Positions 55,868 through 62,111 of a stretch of 64,000 nucleotides of DNA are shown piece after piece. Each line of letters opens with the position of its first letter. Within the stretch, counting starts at the first letter, position 1. The position numbers and the translations under genes are program-made. The stretch comes from Hymenobacter citatus (lineage in GTDB: Bacteria; Bacteroidota; Bacteroidia; Cytophagales; Hymenobacteraceae): positions 62,001-126,000 of the forward strand of contig NZ_JACSCY010000010.1 of NCBI RefSeq assembly GCF_014333615.1, given 5' to 3'. The notes beneath the pieces were generated by a model. The model searched no databases. It was not told the origin of the DNA and was given only the letters and a program-made list of their open reading frames with translations.

Positions 55868-56029
55868 CCCCACCCCCTAGCCCCCTCCCCTCCGGGAGAG
55901 GGGGGACTAATACTAGATTAACTAGCTCTAGTTTTTGAAGGCTTTTAGGCAGTAAAATCAGGTTCTTTGGAATTAGAAATTAAAAGCTAGTTCCCCCTCT
56001 CCCGGAGGGGAGGGGGCTAGGGGGTGGGG
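55868..56029. repeat. 162-bp palindromic element interrupting cusA
   Basis: Arms start CCCCACCCCCTAGCCCCC and continue through CTCCCCTCCGGGAGAGGG; left and right arms (about 37 nt each) are almost exact complements. The 90-bp centre is AT-rich and has weak symmetry (CTAGTTTTTG, GCTAGTT). The element brings a TAG that ends the N-terminal half of cusA. Length is divisible by three. No transposase is inside, which suggests a MITE-like or REP-like insertion. Confidence 0.85.
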
Positions 56030-57288
56030 TTCTGCGCCTCCGATAAATGCCGGTAGGCATTTTCCACCACCACAATGCCGTCGTCCACAATCACCCCAAT
56101 GGCCAGGGCTATACCGGTGAGCGACATGATATTGGACGACACGCCAAACGCCTCCAGCAGAATGAAGGCAATGGCAATGGACAGTGGCACTTGAATGAGG
56201 ATAATGAGCGCACTGCGGGCATGGAAGAGAAACAGCAGCACGATGAGGGACACCGTCACCATCTCCTCCACCAGCGTGCCGCGCACCGAGGCAATGGCCC
56301 GCTCGATGAGCGTGCTCCGGTCGTAGGCAATGTCGAATTTCACGCCCGGCGGCAAGCCGCGTTCCACCTCCTGCATCTTGGCTTTCACGGCGTTGATGAC
56401 GTTGTCGGCGTTTTCGCCGTAGCGCATCACCACAATGCCGCCTACGGCTTCACCTTCGCCATTCACGTCGAAAATACCCAAGCGCAGGTCGCCACCCATT
56501 TGCACGGTGGCCACGTCCTTGATGCGGATGGGGGTAGACTGGTAGGTGCCCACGGGCATGTTCTCCACGTCCTGGATATTCTCGATGTAGCCCAGTCCGC
56601 GCACAATGTAGCCCATGTCGCTCATCTCAAACTTGCGCCCGCCCACATCGTTGTTGTTGGCGCGCACGGCCCGCAGCACGTCGGGCAGCGGGATGCGGTA
56701 GTAGTTGAGCTTGGTGGGGTCGAGGGTGATTTGGTACTGCTTCTGAAAGCCGCCAAATGAGGCCACTTCGCTCACGCCGGGCACGGTTTGTAGGGCGAAC
56801 TTCACGTACCAATCCTGCAAGGCGCGTTGCTCACCCAGGTCCATACCCTTCGCTTTTAGGGTGTACCAGAGCACGTGCCCTACTCCCGTCCCGTCGGGGC
56901 CGAGGGTGGGCGTGATGCCCTGGGGCAGCAAGCGTTGAGCGTAGTTGAGGCGCTCCAGCACCCGCGAGCGGGCCCAGTACAGATCCACATCGTCCTCAAA
57001 AATCAGGTACACAAAGCTCATCCCGAACATTGATGCGCCCCGGATATTCCGCACCTTCGGAATCCCCTGTAGGTTCGATACCAGCGGGTAGGTCACTTGG
57101 TCTTCCAGCACCTGGGGGCTGCGCCCGCTCCACTCCGTGAACACAATCACCTGGTTTTCGGAGAGGTCCGGAATGGCGTCGATGGGGTTGCGGCGCAGGG
57201 CGTACACGCCCCACCCAAACAGCCCGGCCGCCAGCAGCAGCACCAGCACCCGGTTGCGCAACGATAAGGAGATGAGCTTCTCTACCAT
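56017..57288 (-). pseudogene. cusA: CusA-type RND pump, N-terminal half (truncated by palindrome)
   Basis: 423 aa from the ATG at 57288 (MVEKLISLSLRNRVLVLLLA). Carries TM1, the porter domain (PIDAIPDLSENQVIVFTEW), and the TM4 motif with paired aspartates (GVIVDDGIVVVENAYRHL). It then reads through SEAQNPTP into the repeat and stops at TAG (56017-56019). Everything after this point in a normal CusA is in the next ORF. As it is, no single polypeptide covers the pump, so metal efflux would need assembly of two halves or is lost. Confidence 0.8.
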
Positions 57289-57372
57289 GTTGTAAGCGGT
57301 TGGCTGATAGCGGTTAGCTATTAGCTTTTTGTTGAACAGAAGCCAATAGCTAGCAGCCATCAGCCAGTAACT
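57289..57372. repeat. Imperfect inverted repeat upstream of cusA
   Basis: Sequences around 57295-57330 and 57338-57372 pair with mismatches (GGCTGATAGCGGTTAGCTATTAGCTT against AGCCAATAGCTAGCAGCCATCAGCC in part). It occupies the cusA 5' gap, between the HMBD lipoprotein stop and the cusA ATG, so it would form in the mRNA leader or between cistrons. Confidence 0.65.
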
Positions 57373-57375
57373 ACT

Positions 57376-57621
57376 TTATTGTTTCACTAAGGCCATACCG
57401 CACTTGGGGCAGTCGCCGGGTTTTTCGCTGGTCACTTCGGGGTGCATGGGGCACACATAGGTTCCGGCGGTGGCGGGGGTAGCCGTGGTATCGGTTGTAG
57501 TGGTTTCCATGTTGTCGCCAGGGCCTTCGGCGCCTACCGTTACAGGCTTGTTGTCGGCACCGCAGCTGCTCACGAGGAATAGGCCAGCAGCCATAAAAGA
57601 AAGGAATGCAGATTTCATCAT
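57376..57621 (-). CDS. Small HMBD lipoprotein (heavy-metal-binding domain)
   Basis: 81 aa from the ATG at 57621 (a second ATG is adjacent). Signal peptide and lipobox (SFMAAGLFLVSSCGADN), a Thr-rich linker, then a single HMBD (YVCPMHPEVTSEKPGDC, then PKCGMALVKQ). It is like the N-terminal domains of both adaptor proteins, so it may deliver metal to the pump or buffer it in the periplasm. First gene of the pump section; a repeat separates it from cusA. Confidence 0.88.
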   Translation of the reverse strand: MMKSAFLSFMAAGLFLVSSCGADNKPVTVGAEGPGDNMETTTTDTTATPATAGTYVCPMHPEVTSEKPGDCPKCGMALVKQ

Positions 57622-57720
57622 TGTAAGTGAAAAAGGTTGAAAATGAATGAGAAACGTATAAAGAAGCACGAAAGGAAGCTACCTGGCAGCTGCTTGCTAC
57701 GACGCATTAGCGCGCAAAAA

Positions 57721-57769
57721 CGCGCTGCCGCCGTGGGCATAGCAGAGCTAGACCCACGGCGGCAGCGCG
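57721..57769. terminator. Perfect 17-bp hairpin after the Cys-rich gene
   Basis: CGCGCTGCCGCCGTGGG and its complement around a 15-nt loop, 13 bp after the stop of the minus-strand gene. No T-tract on that strand, so it may be a repeat with attenuating effect. Confidence 0.6.
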
Positions 57770-57782
57770 TGCGAAATCGACT

Positions 57783-58217
57783 TTAAATAGTCAGGGAATG
57801 GGTGAAGACCCGGATATCCGGAATCTTCGGCTTCAGGTGGCGCCGGGGCACCAGGGCTACCGGCCGGGCTTGTTCCCAGCGCACGTAACGCGCAAACTCA
57901 AAGTTGAAGGTAGGCGGCAAGGCCAACCACAGCGGGGCTCCTACCCCAACATCGTGGCTAGGCGGACCGGCCAACGCCGCAAAGAAGGTCTTTACCGGCG
58001 TCTCGCAATCCGACTTGTCGGTGCTGCCAGACGGATGGCTTGCCTTGCCCATGCCCTCGCACTGCTTGCCGGCCATCTTGGTGCAGCACGTCATCTTGGG
58101 TGCTTTCACCTCACTGCTCACCGGGCCGCAGAAGCACCGCCCCGCGAACATGCTGAGGAAGGCTACCAGGAAAGTAGCTGCCGTCAGACGTCGCGCAAGG
58201 GCAGAAAGTCGGAACAT
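57783..58217 (-). CDS. Cys/Met-rich small membrane protein near metal-efflux genes
   Basis: 144 aa from the ATG at 58217, not recognised. An N-terminal hydrophobic segment (ATFLVAFLSMFAGRCFCGP) is followed by a short region dense in Cys, Met, His and Lys (MTCCTKMAGKQCEGMGKASH) and a Cys-free C-terminal part with Trp and Arg (YVRWEQARPVALVPRR). Metal-binding side chains and the position as the first gene of the cluster suggest a periplasmic or membrane metal chaperone. An exact -7 motif (58251-58258, minus) supports its own promoter. Function unproven. Confidence 0.75.
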   Translation of the reverse strand: MFRLSALARRLTAATFLVAFLSMFAGRCFCGPVSSEVKAPKMTCCTKMAGKQCEGMGKASHPSGSTDKSDCETPVKTFFAALAGPPSHDVGVGAPLWLALPPTFNFEFARYVRWEQARPVALVPRRHLKPKIPDIRVFTHSLTI

Positions 58218-58250
58218 AAGGTATGCGGGGTAGTGCCCGGTACTCAACCG

Positions 58251-58258
58251 CAAAGATA
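58251..58258 (-). promoter_or_regulatory. -7 promoter element of the metal-efflux cluster
   Basis: Minus-strand TATCTTTG, exact TAnnTTTG match, 33 nt upstream of the Cys-rich gene start. Probably the main promoter of the cluster; no obvious operator seen. Confidence 0.5.
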
Positions 58259-58436
58259 AGCAAGCAGTTCCGGTTGTGCAGGTATGGAATCGTGCTGGCA
58301 TGGTACAGCTCTTTGGCTACATCCAGCCCCGTAGCGTTTCCGGCAACCGGTAGCGCCTCTTTTTTGTTGAGCAGGTACAACCCTCATGAGGCTTTGCCTG
58401 CGGTCCTCTCCGCCAGCCTCCTTTTCCTTCCGAATT

Positions 58437-59474
58437 ATGACAGCCGATACTTCTTCCGTTGCTTTTTCCGTGCTGGACCTGGCGCCCATCCTTGCTGGCA
58501 GCACCCCTACCGATACCTTCCGCAATAGCCTGCACCTGGCCCAGCAGGTAGAGACCATGGGCTACACGCGCTACTGGCTTTCCGAGCACCACAATATGGT
58601 GAGCGTGGCCAGCTCAGCCCCACCTATTCTAATTGGCCACATTGCCGGGGGCACTACCTCGTTGCGGGTAGGCTCGGGCGGCATTATGCTACCCAACCAC
58701 GCGCCGCTGGTAGTGGCCGAGCAAATGGGCACGCTGGCCTCGCTCTACCCCGGCCGCATTGATCTGGGCCTGGGCCGCGCCCCCGGCACCGACCAACGCA
58801 CGGCCCAAGCCATTCGGGGCAGCCGTTTTGGGGCCTCGCAGGACTTTCCACGCGATATTCAGCAGTTGCAGACCTATTTCTCTGCTTCCAACAGTTCTAG
58901 TCCCGTACGCGCCATGCCAGGCGAAGGCCTCGACATCCCAATCTACATCCTGGGTTCCAGCACCGATAGCGCCTACCTGGCAGCAGAGTTGGGCCTACCC
59001 TACGCCTTCGCTAGCCACTTCGCACCGGCACAGTTGCTACCCGCTCTAGAAATCTACCGGCAGCAGTTCCGCCCTTCTGCCGCGCTGGCCTCACCTTACG
59101 TTATTGCCTGCGTAAACGTAGTAGCAGCCGACACCGATGATCAGGCGCAATGGCTGTCTACTTCTCTGCAACGATTCATGTTGAGCGTAGTAGCCGGCCA
59201 CCCTGCTCCATTACAGCCGCCCGTGAAAAACATGCAGCCCTTCTGGTCGCCGGCCCAGCAGCATATGGTCGAGCAGATGTTGGCCTATTCCTTCATTGGC
59301 AGCAAAGCTACGCTACAAGCAGAGCTCCAAGCATTCGTTGACCGCACGCAAGTCAACGAGCTGATGGCCGTCTCCAATATCTTCGACCACGAAGCACGCG
59401 TGTATTCCTACCAGTTGCTTGCCGATACGCTTCGGGTAGTAAATCGCCAGCCGCTTGATGCAGTAGTAGGTTAG
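58437..59474 (+). CDS. LLM-class flavin-dependent oxidoreductase
   Basis: 345-aa luciferase-like monooxygenase family enzyme. ATG at 58437 (MTADTSSVAFSVLDLAPI) follows an extension that is less likely. Family features: RYWLSEHHNM, TTSLRVGSGGIMLPNHAPL, and DLGLGRAPGTD in the first half; the second half has SFIGSKATLQAELQAF. Uses reduced flavin on an unknown substrate. Divergent from the Cys-rich gene; followed by a terminator and tRNA genes. Confidence 0.88.
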   Translation: MTADTSSVAFSVLDLAPILAGSTPTDTFRNSLHLAQQVETMGYTRYWLSEHHNMVSVASSAPPILIGHIAGGTTSLRVGSGGIMLPNHAPLVVAEQMGTLASLYPGRIDLGLGRAPGTDQRTAQAIRGSRFGASQDFPRDIQQLQTYFSASNSSSPVRAMPGEGLDIPIYILGSSTDSAYLAAELGLPYAFASHFAPAQLLPALEIYRQQFRPSAALASPYVIACVNVVAADTDDQAQWLSTSLQRFMLSVVAGHPAPLQPPVKNMQPFWSPAQQHMVEQMLAYSFIGSKATLQAELQAFVDRTQVNELMAVSNIFDHEARVYSYQLLADTLRVVNRQPLDAVVG

Positions 59475-59496
59475 AAACAGCAGCAGAAGCGACACA

Positions 59497-59532
59497 AAAA
59501 AGCCCTTTCATTTTACAATGAAAGGGCTTTTT
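59497..59532. terminator. Bidirectional terminator between the LLM gene and tRNA-Leu
   Basis: AAAAAGCCCTTTCATT / AATGAAAGGGCTTTTT around TTAC, a perfect 16-bp stem with A and T runs at either end. It serves the LLM gene on plus and tRNA-Leu on minus. Confidence 0.85.
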
Positions 59533-59537
59533 ATTAG

Positions 59538-59620
59538 TACCAGAGACGGGACTCGAACCCGTACGTCCGTGAAGACAAGGGATTTTAAGTCCCTCGTGGC
59601 TACCATTACACCACTCTGGC
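59538..59620 (-). tRNA. tRNA-Leu (anticodon UAA)
   Basis: 83-nt cloverleaf on the minus strand. Acceptor stem GCCAGAG / CTCTGGT with a G1-U72 wobble, D-arm (GTGGTGTAATGGTAGCC), anticodon loop CTTAAAA with anticodon TAA, a long class II variable arm, and a TTCGAGT T-loop. Discriminator A; the CCA is not encoded. The plus-strand ends lie at 59538 (3') and 59620 (5'). Confidence 0.93.
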
Positions 59621-59662
59621 TCAAGTAGTTACACCTACCAGCAGCAATTATTTACTACGTGC

Positions 59663-59705
59663 AAACAAAAAAGACGCTGCTGGTAAAGCAACGTCTTTTT
59701 TGTTT
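59663..59705 (-). terminator. Terminator of tRNA-Gly
   Basis: AAACAAAAAAGACGCTGC and GCAACGTCTTTTTTGTTT pair with one mismatch around TGGTAAA. It lies directly 3' of tRNA-Gly on the minus strand, so T-rich tails terminate that transcript. Confidence 0.75.
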
Positions 59706-59707
59706 GG

Positions 59708-59780
59708 AGCGGGAGACGAGGTTCGAACTCGCGACCTCGACCTTGGCAAGGTCGCGCTCTACCAACTGAGCTACTCTCGC
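59708..59780 (-). tRNA. tRNA-Gly (anticodon GCC), acceptor stem with A4-C69 mismatch
   Basis: 73-nt tRNA. D-arm GTAGCTCAGTTGGTAGAGC, anticodon stem-loop CCTTGCCAAGG (GCC) and TTCGAAC T-loop are canonical. The acceptor stem is GCGAGAG / CTCCCGC, with A4 opposite C69 where a G-C pair is expected. The bases after the discriminator happen to read CCA. Otherwise well formed; upstream DNA to 60160 is geneless. Confidence 0.9.
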
Positions 59781-60159
59781 TTTTAGTCTCGACACCGTTA
59801 CCGGCGTTTTGATGTGACAAAGGTAGTAGAAGAATTTCTGAAGTCAAGTGCTAGCCGTAAAAAAGCCTTCTATTCCACTGCAAAAAAGCTGTTTTCAGCT
59901 GATTTTCAAGCAGAAAAATTTCAATAAAAATGGAAAGATTTAGGTACCTCCATCTTCTGGTTGCTCAAGTACCTGCATATCTTCTAAACATATTTTTATT
60001 GCTATATATACAATTTACCCTTCCTGTATTATCCAAATGTGTTGGCGCTTAGGGTAGATAGACTACCTTTTGCGGTATTACTATTTTATTATAAATCAGT
60101 ATATTTATCATACCACCTTATCTTTCTTTCCGTACTTTTCCTCTTTCTCATCTCTATTT
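59781..60159. other. AT-rich gap between the tRNA genes and the ECF sigma gene
   Basis: 379 bp, clearly AT-rich. It should hold the tRNA promoter (minus) and the sigma promoter (plus); a TACCTTTTG at 60064-60072, one base longer than the -7 consensus, and TACTTTTC at 60133 are candidates. No ORF or repeat. Confidence 0.45.
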
Positions 60160-60759
60160 GTGAGTTCTTCGTCTATCCGGTTTTATGCGTCTTGGACCGA
60201 TGCTGCCTTATTGGAAGCAGTAGCGCTAGACAACCGAGGAGCTTTTGCTGAAGTGTATGAACGGTACTGGTACCGGGTGTTTGCATTAGCCTACCGTAAG
60301 CTAAAATCGAGGGAAACAGCGGAGGAGTTAGTACAGGAGTTATTTGCCGCGCTCTGGCACAAGCGGACTGAACAGACAATTGCACAATTAGACCACTACT
60401 TGCTGGCAGCCATCAACCATCGGGTACTAAGCTACATTCGTGCTTACCGAGTCCGAACGCATTACGCTACTTACTGCCATACCGTACAAATAGAGACAAC
60501 GCACGAAACGGAAGAATCGCTGGATGCCAGTGATTTGTCGGCTGCGCTTCTACGGAGTGTGGAGCTTCTGCCTGAGAAGTCGAAGGAGGTGTTTCGGCTG
60601 AGTCGCCTGGAACATCAGTCCGTGGAGGAAATCGCAACACATTTGGGCGTCACATCGAAAACAGTTGAGTATCACCTCACTAAATCGTTGAAGTTGTTGC
60701 GTCTGTACTTACGAGAGTTTATGGTTATGCTGGCGCCCTTCCTGCTTTTTATCCGCTGA
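60160..60759 (+). CDS. ECF-type RNA polymerase sigma factor
   Basis: 199 aa from a GTG at 60160 (an earlier start is possible, but would add a Tyr/Ser/Phe-rich unlikely tail). Region 2: AFAEVYERYWYRVFALAYRK and ETAEELVQELFAALW; region 4: SKEVFRLSRLEHQSVEEIA and VTSKTVEYHLTKSLKLLR. A hydrophobic C-terminal tail (MVMLAPFLLFIR) is typical of the SusC-linked family. It should be held by the downstream FecR and transcribe the SusC-type operon when a ligand is bound. Confidence 0.92.
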   Translation: MSSSSIRFYASWTDAALLEAVALDNRGAFAEVYERYWYRVFALAYRKLKSRETAEELVQELFAALWHKRTEQTIAQLDHYLLAAINHRVLSYIRAYRVRTHYATYCHTVQIETTHETEESLDASDLSAALLRSVELLPEKSKEVFRLSRLEHQSVEEIATHLGVTSKTVEYHLTKSLKLLRLYLREFMVMLAPFLLFIR

Positions 60760-60827
60760 GAGCATCTATGTAGGCAAGCACCGGCACTTAGGGCAATAGC
60801 GTATCAAAAAAAAGTTTGTCTATCCTT

Positions 60828-60887
60828 TAGGGGTAGGGCCGAGGTAGGCGTCTTCCTTTTTAGACGCCTACCTCGGCCCTACCCCTA
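60828..60887. repeat. 26-bp perfect palindrome ending on the anti-sigma start codon
   Basis: Arms 60828-60853 and 60862-60887 (TAGGGGTAGGGCCGAGGTAG... and complement) are perfect, loop TCCTTTTT. The A of the fecR ATG is the last base of the right arm, so the folded mRNA would cover its start and any ribosome-binding site. Confidence 0.85.
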
Positions 60888-61951
60888 TGACTGAAGCTGA
60901 ATTTGAAGATCTGCTCCAACGCTACCTCGACGGCACCAGCCAGCCCGGCGAACGGGAGCTGATAGAGCAGTGGAGCAATCAACTTGGGGAGCCAGAGAAC
61001 TTCGTTCTACCACCCACTGAACGGGAGCAAGTGCGTGCGGCTATGTGGCGTCAGATTGAGCATCTCACGCAGGGCCGCTCCGGTAATGGGCCCACTGATC
61101 ATACGCTTACTGGTAAAGAACTTCACCATTCCACCTCTTTTTGGCGCATGCCGGTGGTACGTTGGCTGGCAGCAGCATTACTCATCCTTGGGGTAGCGTT
61201 GGCAGTAGTGTTACCCCAAACATGGAAATCGACCCTTGCGCCGAGTACGATGGCCGTAGAGTGGACGCAGCACCACAACAAGGGAAAAAAGACCGAATTG
61301 CTTACCCTATCAGATGGCAGTCGCGTTACGCTATTCCCAGGTAGCAGCTTACACTATAGGCCAGGCTTGATAGGTTCGCGTCGGGAAGTTCGATTGCAGG
61401 GGGAGGCTTTCTTTCAGGTTGCTAAAAATCCCGATCGGCCCTTTTTAGTATACACCGATCAGCTTGTGACGACTGTGCTGGGTACCAGCTTTCGGGTGAA
61501 AGCCTACGCAGGACGCAAAAATGAGGTAGCCGTGCAAGAAGGCCGGGTGTCTGTGCAACTACGCCGCGGGGCCGACCTAAGTGCTACCCCAGTACAACCA
61601 GCTACTGAGGGTGTTATACTGCTGCCCAACCAACAGGTAATGTACTCGGCCCTGACGCCACGTCCATTGCGCAAACAGCTAGTACAGAACCCCGTCGTCT
61701 TGGTTCCACAGACCTTTACTTTCGATAAACAGCCTGTCAGCAAAGTATTACAGGCCTTGGAGAAAGCATACGGAGTCGAGCTTGTGTATGACGAGGCCAA
61801 AGTAGCTAACTGCACCATCACCATTACTTTCTACCAAGAATCCGAATCGCTCTACGATCGACTGGATGTGCTGAGTAAAGCGCTCGGTGCTAGCTATTCG
61901 CTTGCTGATAACGCTCGAATTCTATTCCACAGTGATGGCTGTACGCCTTAA
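60887..61951 (+). CDS. FecR-family anti-sigma factor
   Basis: 354-aa inner-membrane anti-sigma. N-terminal cytoplasmic part (EFEDLLQRYLDGTSQPGERE) binds the ECF sigma; a TM helix at about residues 90-107 (WLAAALLILGVALAVVLP); then the periplasmic FecR domain with LTLSDGSRVTLFPGSSLHY and AFFQVAKNPDRPFLV; the last 80 residues match DUF4974 (FDKQPVSKVLQALEKAYGVE). It senses a signal from the STN domain of the SusC-type receptor. Confidence 0.93.
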   Translation: MTEAEFEDLLQRYLDGTSQPGERELIEQWSNQLGEPENFVLPPTEREQVRAAMWRQIEHLTQGRSGNGPTDHTLTGKELHHSTSFWRMPVVRWLAAALLILGVALAVVLPQTWKSTLAPSTMAVEWTQHHNKGKKTELLTLSDGSRVTLFPGSSLHYRPGLIGSRREVRLQGEAFFQVAKNPDRPFLVYTDQLVTTVLGTSFRVKAYAGRKNEVAVQEGRVSVQLRRGADLSATPVQPATEGVILLPNQQVMYSALTPRPLRKQLVQNPVVLVPQTFTFDKQPVSKVLQALEKAYGVELVYDEAKVANCTITITFYQESESLYDRLDVLSKALGASYSLADNARILFHSDGCTP

Positions 61952-62111
61952 GCTTTTGACATAACCCGCTAATGGCACTTTGCTTTTCATACTTCTCTTT
62001 TTCAACTAGTTACTGCTTTACCAACCTGTCAAGCAGCATAATAGCGCGCCCATTTCTACAACCACTACAATAAACTTTTTTTTACCTCTCCACCGCAATC
62101 GTTTTCTGTCT

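Noticed and set aside
55868..56029. Insertion sequence in cusA
   Set aside because: Too short for a transposase, no ORF inside and terminal sequences fit a palindromic non-autonomous repeat.
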